The notes: generated by a model not told the origin, from the sequence alone. A stretch of DNA of 64,000 bases from Streptomyces sp. KMM 9044 (GCF_024701375.2 NZ_CP113910.1:5208001-5272000), one strand, 5' to 3'; positions 8,720 through 17,234 are shown, counted from the first letter of the stretch. Made by a program: numbers and translations.

Positions 8720-8897
8720 GCTGCCCTCAGCGGGGACGGGGGGTGGGTGTGAGGGTTCGGAGCGCCGGGCCGGGGCGGCGGTGAGGAGGCGCCGACGGGG
8801 AGGCGGGGGTGATGCCGGGGTGATGCGGGGCGGCACTGTGACGACGCTCAACCTCAGGAAAAGCTCATCTTGATGGACGGCACAACTACCCGCTCCA

Positions 8898-8903
8898 TAG
8901 GGT
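8898..8903 (+). promoter_or_regulatory. Possible leaderless -10 (TAGGGT) of the TSUP permease gene
   Basis: TAGGGT fits the TAnnnT -10 pattern and ends exactly 7 nt before the ATG at 8911, the same spacing as the three GlnR-like promoters of this window. No convincing GlnR pentamers are found at the matching offsets upstream, and no ribosome-binding site is evident before the ATG. Confidence 0.35.
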
Positions 8904-8910
8904 CACGCCC

Positions 8911-9693
8911 ATGCCCGACATTTCGCTGACCACGGTCGTTCTCCTCTGCCTCGCGGCGCTCGCCGCCGGCTGGATCGACGCCGTGGTCGGCGGCGGCGGG
9001 CTCCTGCTCCTGCCCGCGCTGCTGCTCGGCCTGCCCGCCGGCACGCCCGCCGCGCACGCGCTCGGCACCAACAAGGCGGTCGCCATCGTCGGCACCACCG
9101 GCGCGGCGGTGACCTTCGCCCGCAAGGCACCCGTCGACGTACGGACCGCCGTACGCATCGGTCTCGCCGCCCTCGCCGGATCGTCGGGCGGGGCCTTCCT
9201 CGCCGCGGGGATGAGCACCGAGGTCCTCAAGCCGGTGATCATGGTGGTGCTGCTCGCGGTGGCCGCCTTCGTCATCCTCCGGCCCGGCTTCGGCACCGCG
9301 CCGCAGCCCGGCCCGGTCTCCCGCCGCCGCGTCCTCGCCGCGATCGGCTTCGGCGGCCTGGGCATCGGCTTCTACGACGGCCTCATCGGCCCCGGCACCG
9401 GTACGTTCCTCGTCCTGGCCCTCACCGCCCTGCTCCACCTCGACCTCGTCACCGCGTCCGCCACCGCGAAGATCGTCAACTGCTGCACCAACGCCGGCGC
9501 GCTGGCGATGTTCGCCTGGCAGGGCGCGGTGCTGTGGCAGCTGGCGGGCCTGATGGCCGTGTTCAACCTGGCGGGCGGCACCCTCGGCGCCCACACGGCC
9601 CTGAGGAAGGGCAGCGGCTTCGTCCGTGTCGTCCTGCTGGTGGTCGTCTTCGCGCTGGTGGCGAACATGGCGCACGAGCAGTGGCTGGCCTGA
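8911..9693 (+). CDS. TSUP (TauE/SafE, DUF81) family membrane permease
   Basis: A 260-residue integral membrane protein with about 7-8 hydrophobic helices. The family hallmarks are both present: GWIDAVVGGGGLLLLPALL in the first helix, and its internal repeat GFYDGLIGPGTGTFLVLAL in the second half. ALGTNKAVAI and ASATAKIVN are the paired N-K/K-N segments of the two repeats. TSUP proteins export or import small anions such as sulfite or organosulfonates. The substrate here is unknown. Its position divergent from the nitrite reductase operon permits, but does not prove, a role with nitrite or another small anion. Confidence 0.85.
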   Translation: MPDISLTTVVLLCLAALAAGWIDAVVGGGGLLLLPALLLGLPAGTPAAHALGTNKAVAIVGTTGAAVTFARKAPVDVRTAVRIGLAALAGSSGGAFLAAGMSTEVLKPVIMVVLLAVAAFVILRPGFGTAPQPGPVSRRRVLAAIGFGGLGIGFYDGLIGPGTGTFLVLALTALLHLDLVTASATAKIVNCCTNAGALAMFAWQGAVLWQLAGLMAVFNLAGGTLGAHTALRKGSGFVRVVLLVVVFALVANMAHEQWLA

Positions 9694-9794
9694 GCGCCGC
9701 ACCCGGTGATCAGCCCGGCTGACGTGATCCCTTCGGACGGGCCGGGCTCCAGCGCCGCTCCGTGACGCGAGCGGCCGGTACCGGGGAGCGCCGC

Positions 9795-10085
9795 GGAACA
9801 GGACGACGCCGCCCGGGCCCCGGCCGACGACCTCCGCACGCAGATCGTCGACATGCAGGGCCGGCTGCGGGAGGCCGGGACCCGCCTCGAACACCTCGCG
9901 ACCGTCCAGAAGACCAGCACCGCACTCGCTGACCGCCTCCCGGCCCGGGCCTCCGCGCCCGACCTGCCCGAGCACCCGGACCCCCGCGTCCTCGCCTTCC
10001 TCAACGGGGCCGCCGGCCCCCTTCGGGCCCGCGACATCTGCGAAGCCCCCGACCACGAACTGATGCCGAAGGACATCGGAGCCAC
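9795..10085 (+). pseudogene. Remnant of a coiled-coil plus winged-helix protein
   Basis: One forward frame encodes a helical stretch (TQIVDMQGRLREAGTRLEHL) followed by PEHPDPRVLAFLNGAAGPLRARDICEAPDHELMPKDI. This resembles a family common near Streptomyces insertion sequences: an N-terminal coiled coil, then a domain starting 'AGPLRARDVCEALD'. The normal C-terminal winged helix is missing after about 10,085, where sequence from an unrelated gene on the other strand begins. No start codon with a ribosome-binding site is evident. Confidence 0.4.
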
Positions 10086-10104
10086 CTGCCCGTCCCGCAG
10101 GACC

Positions 10105-10275
10105 GCGTCCCGCGTCCCGGGTCCGGCCGATGATACGGATGCCGCCCCGGCCGTCGTCCCGGGTCAGGTCGCCGGTGTCGAACCAGCCGGCCTCGCTCAG
10201 CTCGGCCGCGAACGCCTCGGGACGCTTGTGGTATCCGAGCGCGAGCGACGCCCCGCGCACCTTGGGCCGCCCCAC
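10105..10275 (-). pseudogene. Fragment of an AMP-dependent acyl-CoA synthetase
   Basis: The minus strand encodes VRGASLALGYHKRPEAFAAE, then WFDTGDLTRDDGRGGIRIIG followed by RTRD. GYxxRPEAFAxE and GWFxTGDL...G.IRIxGRxKD are the conserved C-terminal signature of acyl-CoA ligases (ANL superfamily). Both the N-terminal adenylation core and the final lid domain are missing, so only about 55 residues remain. Confidence 0.6.
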
Positions 10276-10307
10276 GGAGCCGGTCCTGCCGGATCACGGT
10301 CGACGGG

Positions 10308-10635
10308 GTGGTACTCGTACCGGCGGACCCGGGCACGGCGGAGCCGGGGGCCACGAGCCCGGGTGAGGACGCGCACTACGACCCGTACGAGGTGACGACC
10401 GGGGCGATCCTGCGGCGCGTACGGGAGCGGGAACTGCCCGCCGGCACGGCCCTGCTCTTCACGGGTACGGGCATGAGCACGCTCGCCGCCCTCGCCGAGC
10501 TGGCCCGGCGCGAGCCGCGGCGCGCACTGCTGACCTCGAATCCGGCGTCGGCCTGGTGGGCGCGACGGGCGGTGGGGGAGACCGGAGAGGCGCACCACCC
10601 GCTGCTGCGGTGGCTGGAGGGCGGCGGTGTGACGG
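10308..10635 (+). pseudogene. C-terminal fragment of an Asp/Glu racemase / arylmalonate decarboxylase-like protein
   Basis: The frame contains YDPYEVTTGAILRRVRERE, TALLFTGTGMSTLAALAELA and ALLTSNPASAWWARRAVG. The pattern TGTGM...LxxLE...LTSN.ASAWW is typical of the C-terminal half of maleate isomerase / arylmalonate decarboxylase-type racemases. Family members are about 240 residues, and here only the last about 110 remain. The catalytic Cys of this half is replaced by Thr/Gly in the TGTGM motif, so activity would be doubtful even if full length. It ends in a strong hairpin. Confidence 0.5.
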
Positions 10636-10680
10636 CGAGGGCCCCGGGGAGCGTGGTCGTACGCTCCCCGGGGCCCTCGC
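10635..10680. terminator. Perfect 20-bp GC-rich stem-loop
   Basis: Bases 10635-10654 and 10661-10680 are exact reverse complements with a 6-nt loop. It lies between the forward racemase fragment and the reverse OmpR-domain fragment, so it probably served as a bidirectional terminator. Confidence 0.7.
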
Positions 10681-10689
10681 GCCGCCCGT

Positions 10690-11674
10690 TTGCTCGGCCG
10701 GCGAACGTCTCCGGCATGCGCCAGGCGTGCCCCATGCGACAGCCGACACCCCGTACCGTGATGATCCAGCCGCTGGAGCCGAGTTTCGTCCGGAGGCTGC
10801 TCACAAGGGTGCCGATGGTGCGGTGCCCCCAGTTGCTTCCCCAGACCCGGGACATCAGCTCTTTCCGCGGCACGACCTTTTCGGGGGGCGGCCAGGACGG
10901 GGAGCAGCTCGAACTCCGTCGACGTGACGCCGACGAGCCGGTTGTCCTGCATCGCGGGCTCAAACACCACGTCCGAGGTGTAGTCGCCGCCGCGCAGCCG
11001 CCCGGCGGTCTCGTGCACGGCCGGCGTCATCGCGGTGAGCCAGGAGGCGGGCAGGGGCGCGAAGTCCCCGGGATCGATGTCCTCCCGGCGGATCAGCGCG
11101 AAGGCGTGGGTGACACCGGCGAACAGCCCGCTCATCGCGCTCAGCAGCGCCACGTCGTGCAGCGCGGCGAACCCGGGGTCCTCCCCCTACGTACCGGGTG
11201 CCGGCCGGGACGGTGAGTGTGTTCCGGTGCTCCTCGAACAGGGGGCGCGCGCCGCTGCAGAAGACGCACGCCCCGGACTCCGGGGCTCCGATCACCGGCG
11301 GTACCGCCATGAACGACCCCGGCGTCCAGGAAACGGGCGCCGCGTGCCGTGGCTCAGGCGGCGCGGGCACGGCCCTGGGCCGGCGTTCCGGTGGTGAGGT
11401 TCGCCAGGTCCCGCCCGGCGAGGCCGGCGCCCCCGAGCGTCTCGCCGACGGAGCCGACGTCGGGCAGGCGGGCGACCACCGGGCGGTTCGCGGCCACCGC
11501 CTCGGCGGCGGTCGCGGCGACCCCCGCGCCCCCGGCGGTGCGGGCGGCGGTGCGGTTCCAGACGGTCACCGGGTGACCGGCGGCGAGCCAGGCGCGGCCG
11601 AGGGCGGTGCCCAGGGCGCCGGCGCCGAGGAGGGGCAGGGAAGCAGGAACGGGGGAGGGGGTGTTGTGGGTCAT
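10690..11674 (-). pseudogene. Imine reductase pseudogene fused to an OmpR-type DNA-binding domain
   Basis: From ATG 11674 the minus strand encodes an NAD(P)-binding domain (LPLLGAGALGTALGRAWLAAG, then VWNRTAARTAG) up to ANLTTGTPAQ, where the frame is lost near 11,355. It resumes in other frames as MAVPPVIGAPES ... TRYVG and ALLSAMSGLFAGVTHAFALI ... RLRGGDYTSDVV. These match the imine reductase / NAD-binding 6PGDH-like family in order. After TSDVV the sequence jumps to FEPAMQDNRLVGVTSTEFELL, then (new frame) VVPRKELMSRVWG ... VRGVGCRMG, the C-terminal winged helix of OmpR-family response regulators. At least three frame breaks and a deletion join are needed, so it cannot encode a working enzyme. 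Confidence 0.65.
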
Positions 11675-11707
11675 GGAGACCAGGCTCGCCGCGGGGAAGA
11701 ACCTGCT

Positions 11708-11721
11708 CAAGTACGTACTTG
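11708..11721. promoter_or_regulatory. Candidate HxlR operator: 14-bp palindrome
   Basis: CAAGTACGTACTTG is a perfect palindrome placed between the divergent imine reductase remnant (start 11674) and the HxlR-like gene. HxlR regulators typically bind such a site in the shared promoter region. Confidence 0.55.
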
Positions 11722-11724
11722 GAA

Positions 11725-12178
11725 GTGGACGCTTACCCCGGGGAAGGGGCGCGGGCAGCGGAAGCGGACGGGGCGACGGGCATGGGGGCGGTACGGCGGC
11801 GGGGCGTATCTGTGCGGGATCGACGCGGCGGTGGACGTGATCGGCGGCAAGTGGAAGGTGCTGATGCTCTGGGCGTTGCACGAACGGCCGTACCGCTTCG
11901 GCGCCCTGCGCCGGGAACTGCCCGGGGTCACCGGGAAGGTGCCCGCCTCGCATCTGCGGGAGCTGGAGTCCGACGGCATCGTGCACCGCGAGGAGCACGA
12001 CGAGACCCCGCCGCGTGTCGAGTACTCCCCGACGCCCGGGGGCACGGCGCTCAACGAGGCGCGGGAACCCCTGGGTGCGTGGGGGAGGGCGAACGTGCTG
12101 GGACCGTCCGAGGGCTCAGCGGCTGCCGGTGAGGTGGGCGTAGACGACGACGTTGCCCTGGTAGCCGGTGGCGCGTGA
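11725..12178 (+). CDS. HxlR-family transcriptional regulator, probably frameshifted near the N-terminus
   Basis: The winged-helix core is clear: CGIDAAVDVIGGKWKVLMLW, RPYRFGALRRELPGV, ASHLRELESDGIVHREEHDE and PPRVEYSPTPGGTALNEA. The Cys just before GIDAAVDV is a common redox or aldehyde-sensing residue in this family. The core frame has no ATG, GTG or TTG after a point upstream of the operator. The frame starting at GTG 11725 (VDAYPGEG...MGAVRRRGV) reads naturally up to about 11,800, which implies a one-base shift near 11,785-11,812 by mutation or sequence error. It probably controlled the divergent reductase gene, now a pseudogene. The C-terminus runs into the convergent sortase gene. Confidence 0.55.
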
Positions 12179-12808
12179 GTAGCCTCCGCCGCAGGTGATG
12201 ATCCGCAGCTCCGGGCGCTCTGCCGCGCCGTACACCTTCTCGTCGGGGAAGTCCCGGGCGTCGTACACCTCGACGGCGTGCACGGTGAACACGGCGGTGC
12301 CGCCGTCGCGCCGGTCCACCTCGACGGTACCGCCCTTGCGCAGGGCGCCCAGGGAGTAGAAGACGGCGGGGCCCTCGGCGTTGTCGACATGGCCCGCGAC
12401 GACCGCGGTGCCGCTCCCGCCGGGCGTGGTGCCTGCCTCGTACCAGCCGGCCAGGCCGGGCCGCTCGGGCGGCGGCACGTCGAGGCTGCCGGTGCCCGTC
12501 AGGCCGAGGCCCGTCAGGGGGGCGTCCACACCGATCGCGGGGATGCGGATCCGGTCGGGCGGGGAGGACGGCAGCGCGGCGGACGCCGGGTCCTGCCCGG
12601 CACCGTGCCCCGGGCCCGTGGAGTGGGCCTGGGCGGCCGACGGCTGCGGCGGGGCGCTCGTGCCGGTTCCGGCGTGCAGCAGCCACAGGCCGCAGCACAG
12701 GGTGAGCGTGCTCATCGACGCTATGACCGTGTCGCCCGGTCGCCCGGTCGCCCGGCCGGGCCTGCGCGGCATGCGGCGTATGCGGTATGTCCGGCGTATG
12801 CGGTGCAT
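12116..12808 (-). CDS. Class F-like sortase (membrane-anchored transpeptidase)
   Basis: About 230 residues with a single N-terminal membrane helix (IASMSTLTLCCGLWLLHAG) and an extracellular sortase domain. Catalytic residues are visible: His in VVAGHVDN, Cys in ELRIITCGGGY, and Arg in YSRATGYQGNVVVYAHL. The domain start RIRIPAIGVDAPLTGLGL is typical of the short actinobacterial class F group. The start is uncertain: ATG 12808 gives an Arg-rich cytoplasmic tail, and internal starts are possible. The upstream gene on the same strand encodes a secreted, C-terminally anchored protein, and the two are probably cotranscribed. The substrate is not identified. Confidence 0.85.
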   Translation of the reverse strand: MHRIRRTYRIRRMPRRPGRATGRPGDTVIASMSTLTLCCGLWLLHAGTGTSAPPQPSAAQAHSTGPGHGAGQDPASAALPSSPPDRIRIPAIGVDAPLTGLGLTGTGSLDVPPPERPGLAGWYEAGTTPGGSGTAVVAGHVDNAEGPAVFYSLGALRKGGTVEVDRRDGGTAVFTVHAVEVYDARDFPDEKVYGAAERPELRIITCGGGYSRATGYQGNVVVYAHLTGSR

Positions 12809-12921
12809 CGCTCACTGACCTCTCCAGCGTCGGCCCCGTGCCCCCTCCGGGCCGCGAGGGGCGTCGGACCCGGAGGGGGAGGGGATGCGGTACCGGCGGA
12901 CGGGCGGCGGAGGGGCGCCCG

Positions 12922-13512
12922 TCAGATCCCGTCGCCTCTCGCCCGGCGATGCAGGAGCCAGGTACCGCCCGCGGCGGCGACGGCGAGAGCCGTCACGCCG
13001 GCCGCGGTCTGCGCGGGGTCGGTGCCCAGGGCGCCGCCGACCCCCGTCTTCACACTGCCCCGGGGGTACACCTGCTGCGCCGCGGGCGTCAGCCTGACCA
13101 CCAGGTCACCGGTCACCCGCTGCCCGCCCGCCTCGCACGTCGCGACGATCTCGTACGTCCCCGGCTGCGCGCCCGGCGGTACCCGGAACCGGCCGGTCGA
13201 GTCCCGTCCGGCCGCGTCGGGACCGTCGTCGCGGGGTGCCAGCGTGAAACGGCCGGCGCCCACGGCGGTGGCATCGCCCGCGACCGTGTCGCCGTCGCCG
13301 CACGCCGAGGTGTCCACCGTCACCCGCGTGCCCGCCACGACCACGGACGGGCGCAGTTCCAGGCTCCTGGCCGGGTTTCCGGCCGGCCTGCCGTCGCCGT
13401 GGGGAGGTCCCGCGGGGGCGGTGTACGCGGCGGGCGCCGCGAACAGCCCCGCGGCGGTCACGGCGAGCGCGGGTCCGGTCAGGTTGGTCAGCCGCCGGGC
13501 GGTACCTCGCAT
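12922..13512 (-). CDS. Secreted, C-terminally membrane-anchored protein next to the sortase
   Basis: A 196-residue exported protein. Residues 1-35 form a signal peptide (GPALAVTAAGLFAAPAAYTA). The middle is a beta-sandwich-like region (ELRPSVVVAGTRVTVDTSAC ... GRFRVPPGAQPGTYEIVATC) with two Cys that could form a disulfide. Near the C-terminus is a hydrophobic helix (TAAGVTALAVAAAGGTWLL) and a basic tail (HRRARGD). There is no clear LPxTG-type motif, so whether the adjacent sortase acts on it is open. ATG 13512 is preferred over an upstream start because it places the signal peptide normally. Confidence 0.65.
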   Translation of the reverse strand: MRGTARRLTNLTGPALAVTAAGLFAAPAAYTAPAGPPHGDGRPAGNPARSLELRPSVVVAGTRVTVDTSACGDGDTVAGDATAVGAGRFTLAPRDDGPDAAGRDSTGRFRVPPGAQPGTYEIVATCEAGGQRVTGDLVVRLTPAAQQVYPRGSVKTGVGGALGTDPAQTAAGVTALAVAAAGGTWLLHRRARGDGI

Positions 13513-13802
13513 CGATGCTCCCTCGGGCTCACGGAGGGGCCGCGCCCGCGGCACCCCCATGTGCCGCCGTCGGTCGCGTCCCCGCTAGTCCGAGGTAAAG
13601 GCCGACGGGCGCGGCCCGCTCCCTGAGGGAGCGTCAGAAATGAGGTGAATGGGTGTCAGAAAGTTCCCGCCGGAGCCCCGCCCGTACCCGTTTCGGCAGG
13701 TCACCGCAGTGCCGCGGGCCCGGCCGGGGGAAAGAACCCGAAGGGTGCGCCACGCGCCGGTGAACGGGTGAGGCGGCGGGGTACGGGTGGAGCGGCCGGA
13801 AC

Positions 13803-15941
13803 TCAGGACCGCGCCGTCTCCACTTCCACCCGTACCGCGCACACCTTGAACTCCGGCATCCGCGACGTCGGGTCCAGGGCGGGGTTGGTGAGGGTGTTCG
13901 CGCGGCCCTCGCCCGCCCAGTGGAACGGCATGAACACGGTGTCGGGGCGGATCGCGATGGTGATACGGGCCGGTGCCACCGCCCGGCCCCGCCGGGACAC
14001 CACGGCCAGCGGATCGCCCTCGGCCGCGCCGAGCCGCTCCGCGAGCCGCGGGTGCAACTGCACGAACGGGCCGGGCGCGGCCGCGTTCAGCTCGTCGACG
14101 CGCCGGGTCTGCGCACCGGACTGGTACTGCGCCACGACCCGGCCGGTGGTCAGCAGCACGGGGTACTCGTCGTCGGGCTCCTCGGCGTTCGCGCGGTGCG
14201 CGACGGGCACGAACCGGGCCCGCCCGTCCTCGGTGGCGAACCGGTCGAGGAACAGCCGGGGGGTGCCGGGGTGCACGGCACCGTCCGCCGGCACAGGTGC
14301 CTCCGCCGGCGTGGGTCCGGGGGCCGGGCACGGCCAGAACACGCCGTTGTCCTCCGCGAGCCGCCGGTAACTGATCCCGGAGTAGTCGGCGGGCCCGCCC
14401 GCGCTCGCGCGGCGCAGTTCCTCGAAGACCTCCTCGGGATCGGTCGGGAACCTCTTCTGGGGACTCGGCCCGGCGCCGAGCCGGGCGGCCAGCTCGTGCA
14501 GCACCTCGAGGTCGCTGCGCACGCCGTCCGGCGCGGGCAGCGCGCGCCGCCGCAGCAGGACCCTGCCCTCCAGGCTGGTCGTCGTGCCCGTCTCCTCCGC
14601 CCACTGCGTCACCGGCAGGACGACGTCGGCGAGCGCGGCCGTCTCCGACAGCACGACGTCGCACACCGCCAGGAAGTCCAGCGACCGGATGCGCTCCTCG
14701 ACGTGCGCGGCGCGGGGCGCCGACACCACCGGGTTGGAGCCCATCAGCAGCAGCGAGCGGATGTCCCCGCCCAGCGCGTCCAGCAGCTCGTACGCGCTGC
14801 GCCCCGGGCCGGGCAGCGAGTCGGGGTCCACCCCCCAGACGCCGGCGACGTGCGCGCGCGCCGCAGGGTCGGTCAGCTTGCGGTAGCCGGGCAACTGGTC
14901 GGCCTTCTGGCCGTGTTCGCGCCCGCCCTGCCCGTTGCCCTGACCGGTCAGGCAGCCGTACCCGGACAGCGGGCGGCCCGCCCGGCCGGTCGCCAGGCAC
15001 AGGTTGATCCAGGCGCCCACCGTGTCGGTGCCCTTGGCCTGCTGCTCGGGCCCGCGGGCGGTGAGCACCATCGCCGCCTCCGGCTCGCAGAACAGCCGTA
15101 CGGTCTCCCGAAGCCGGGGCACCGGCACGCCGGTGATCCGCTCCACGTACTCCGGCCAGTGCGCCATCGCCGCGGCCCGGGTCTCCTCCCAGCCGGCGGT
15201 GCGTTCCCGGATGTACGCCTCGTCACTGCGGCCCTCGGCGACGACCAGGTGCAGCAGGCCCAGCGCCAGCGCGAGGTCGGTGCCGGGGCGGGTCGCCAGA
15301 TGCAGATCGGCCAGCTCGGCGGTCTTCGTCCGGCGCGGGTCGACGACGATCAGCGTGCCGCCGTTCTCCTTCAGCTCGGCGAAGTAGCGCAGCGCCGGCG
15401 GCATGGTCTCCGCCGGGTTCGAACCGACGAGGATCACGCAGCCGGTCCTCGGGATGTCCTCCAGCGGGAACGGCAGCCCCCGGTCCAGCCCGAACGCCTT
15501 GATACCGGCCGCCGCCGCGGACGACATGCAGAAACGGCCGTTGTAGTCGATCTGGGAGGTGCCCAGCACCACCCGCGCGAACTTGCCCAGCGCGTACGCC
15601 TTCTCGTTCGTCAGCCCGCCGCCGCCGAACACCCCGACCGCGTCCGCCCCGTGCTCGCCGCGCGTACGGCCCAGCCCCTCGGTGATCCGGTCCAGCGCCT
15701 CGTCCCAGCCGGCGGGCACCAGCTCGCCACTCTCCCGTGACCGCACCAACGGCGAGGTCAGCCGCACGGCGGAGGACAGCACCGCCGGTGCCGTACGCCC
15801 CTTGCCGCACAGCGCGCCCCGGTTCACCGGGAAGCCCGCGCGCTCGCTCACCTGTACGGTCCCGTCCGGCGTGGGCGTCAGATTCATCCCGCACTGCAGT
15901 GCGCAGTACGGGCAGTGCGTGGGCGTCACGGTGTTCGGCAT
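13803..15941 (-). CDS. nasA: Assimilatory nitrate reductase (molybdopterin oxidoreductase)
   Basis: A 712-residue cytoplasmic enzyme that reduces nitrate to nitrite. An N-terminal [4Fe-4S] site is seen as HCPYCALQCGM ... ALCGKG (C-x2-C-x3-C-xn-C). The molybdenum bis-MGD domain follows (GVFGGGGLTNEKAYALGKFA, ILVGSNPAETMPPALRYF, IVVDPRRTKTAELADLHL, GYGCLTGQGNGQGGREHG). The C-terminal molydop-binding barrel is present (LLTTGRVVAQYQSGAQTRR ... PDTVFMPFHWAGEGRANTLT). The length fits NasA-type enzymes without the extra C-terminal [2Fe-2S] domain. The start at 15941 is supported by the promoter spacing (7 nt from -10). Its product nitrite feeds the NirBD enzyme encoded at 4467-7432. Confidence 0.92.
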   Translation of the reverse strand: MPNTVTPTHCPYCALQCGMNLTPTPDGTVQVSERAGFPVNRGALCGKGRTAPAVLSSAVRLTSPLVRSRESGELVPAGWDEALDRITEGLGRTRGEHGADAVGVFGGGGLTNEKAYALGKFARVVLGTSQIDYNGRFCMSSAAAAGIKAFGLDRGLPFPLEDIPRTGCVILVGSNPAETMPPALRYFAELKENGGTLIVVDPRRTKTAELADLHLATRPGTDLALALGLLHLVVAEGRSDEAYIRERTAGWEETRAAAMAHWPEYVERITGVPVPRLRETVRLFCEPEAAMVLTARGPEQQAKGTDTVGAWINLCLATGRAGRPLSGYGCLTGQGNGQGGREHGQKADQLPGYRKLTDPAARAHVAGVWGVDPDSLPGPGRSAYELLDALGGDIRSLLLMGSNPVVSAPRAAHVEERIRSLDFLAVCDVVLSETAALADVVLPVTQWAEETGTTTSLEGRVLLRRRALPAPDGVRSDLEVLHELAARLGAGPSPQKRFPTDPEEVFEELRRASAGGPADYSGISYRRLAEDNGVFWPCPAPGPTPAEAPVPADGAVHPGTPRLFLDRFATEDGRARFVPVAHRANAEEPDDEYPVLLTTGRVVAQYQSGAQTRRVDELNAAAPGPFVQLHPRLAERLGAAEGDPLAVVSRRGRAVAPARITIAIRPDTVFMPFHWAGEGRANTLTNPALDPTSRMPEFKVCAVRVEVETARS

Positions 15942-15948
15942 ACCGCCC

Positions 15949-16002
15949 AGCGTGCGCCGCACGTGTTACACACCGCACCGGCCCCTGTTACACCCCCGGT
16001 AC
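15949..16002 (-). promoter_or_regulatory. GlnR-like box plus leaderless -10 of the nitrate reductase gene
   Basis: On the minus strand: GTACC-n6-GTAAC-n6-CGGTG-n6-GTAAC at exact 11-bp pitch, then 10 nt to a CACGCT hexamer, 7 nt, and the ATG at 15941. The distance from the last pentamer to the ATG (23 nt) and the hexamer are the same as at the nitrite reductase operon. Between 16,003 and 16,266 I see nothing further. Confidence 0.6.
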
Positions 16003-16266
16003 GGCGACCTCCCCGGGGGCGGGGGAGCGCGGTGAGGCCGGGAGCGGGCCTCGGCCGGCTCCTTCTCGGTGAAGGCCCGTGCTCTTCCTGCCGGCGCAGC
16101 GGGTCGGCGCCGGGCAACTGGTGCCGCGGCTGACGGGCCACCGCTTCGGTGACGTACCCGAAGACGTTGCCGGTGGGCGCTCCCGGCTCGGCGGCCTGCT
16201 CGGCCGGGAGGGCGACCGTGACGCGGGCGGTGTCCGCCGTGGTGCGGGCATGCCGCAGTACGCGCG

Positions 16267-17016
16267 TTACGGCCGCGGTGTCGCCGACGGGGCACGGATA
16301 CCGTCGAGCGCCTGCTCCACCCCCGCCTCCCCCGGCCCGAGGAAGTGCGGGTCCGGTCGGAAGGCCGCGTCCAGGGCCGCCTTGCCCGCGGCGAGGATCT
16401 CGCGGGCGCCCCCGTAGTACCAGGTGACGTCGTGCCGGTCGTCGACGCCGACGCCGTACGAGGAGACGCCGGCCGCCTGGCACAGGGTGACCGCGCGCCG
16501 GATGTGGAAGCCCTGGCTGATCAGCACGGCCCGGTCCACGCCGAAGATCTTCTTCGCGCGCACGCACGAGTCCCAGGTGTCGAAGCCCGCGTAGTCGCTG
16601 ACGATCCGCGCGTCGGGCACGCCGTGCCGGGTCAGATAGGCGCGCATCGCGTCCGGCTCGTCGTACTCCTCACGGCTGTTGTCGCCGGTGACCAGGACCA
16701 CCCCGATCCTGCCCGCCCGGTACAGCTCGGCCGCCGCGTCCAGCCGGTGCGCGAGGTACGGCGACGGCTCCCCGTCCCACAGGCCCGCGCCGAAGACCAC
16801 GGCGACGTCGGTGCGGGGCACGTCGGTGGTGGTGTGCAGCCGGCCCTCCGCCGCCAGACGCATCCACGTCGCCGGCAGCAGCGCCAGTACGCAGGCCACC
16901 ATCCCCGCCTGCACCAGCCGCCGCCGGCCGGCCCGGGTGCGCGGCAGGCGGGGCGGACGCGGCCGGCGGAGCCATCGGGCCGCGCCCGCCCTCACACGGA
17001 GCAACAGATGAAGCAT
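16267..17016 (-). CDS. SanA/YdcF-like (DUF218) membrane protein
   Basis: A 249-residue protein of the ElyC/SanA/YdcF (DUF218) family. An Arg-rich N-terminus precedes a single membrane helix (MVACVLALLPATWMRLAAEG), and the DUF218 domain follows (DVAVVFGAGLWDGEPSPYLAHR, VVLVTGDNSREEYDEPDAM, DYAGFDTWDSCVRAKKIFG, AVLISQGFHIRRAVTLCQA). GAGL...GEPS, TGDN and the S-Q-x-FH motif are the family's conserved loops. In enteric bacteria relatives affect envelope barrier function and vancomycin sensitivity, and the biochemical role is not settled. The domain probably faces outside. Confidence 0.8.
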   Translation of the reverse strand: MLHLLLRVRAGAARWLRRPRPPRLPRTRAGRRRLVQAGMVACVLALLPATWMRLAAEGRLHTTTDVPRTDVAVVFGAGLWDGEPSPYLAHRLDAAAELYRAGRIGVVLVTGDNSREEYDEPDAMRAYLTRHGVPDARIVSDYAGFDTWDSCVRAKKIFGVDRAVLISQGFHIRRAVTLCQAAGVSSYGVGVDDRHDVTWYYGGAREILAAGKAALDAAFRPDPHFLGPGEAGVEQALDGIRAPSATPRP

Positions 17017-17180
17017 GAAACGGGCGCCCTCCCCGGTCGGTCCTCGACGTCGAAGACGCCCTCGCGCCTCCTACGGTTCAGCCGTCTGCTGTGATCAGCG
17101 GCACGGTACGGGGGTACCCGGGGGGTGAAGCCGCAGCTCGAACGGGCTCACACCGGGCGGGGGCCGTGCCGTGAACCGCC

Positions 17181-17234
17181 GGAAAACACCCGTCACGTCC
17201 GCGCAACGGGCAGGCAACGCCCCCCGGCGACGAT
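17181..17234 (+). promoter_or_regulatory. GlnR-like box plus leaderless -10 of the chelatase gene
   Basis: GGAAA-n6-GTCAC-n6-GCAAC-n6-GCAAC at exact 11-bp pitch, then GACGAT as -10-like hexamer, 7 nt, and ATG 17242. From the last pentamer to the ATG the sequence closely resembles that of the nitrite reductase promoter. The first pentamer is the weakest match. Confidence 0.55.

Noticed and set aside
8850..8887. A GlnR box for the TSUP permease
   Set aside because: Pentamers at the matching offsets (AACCT, AAGCT, GATGG, CAACT) do not fit the GlnR pattern, although the leaderless spacing is similar.
16010..16266. Minus-strand frame with VTRVLRHARTTADTARVTVA upstream of nasA
   Set aside because: It has no start, no recognisable domain and no conserved-looking segments. 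I could not support a gene.
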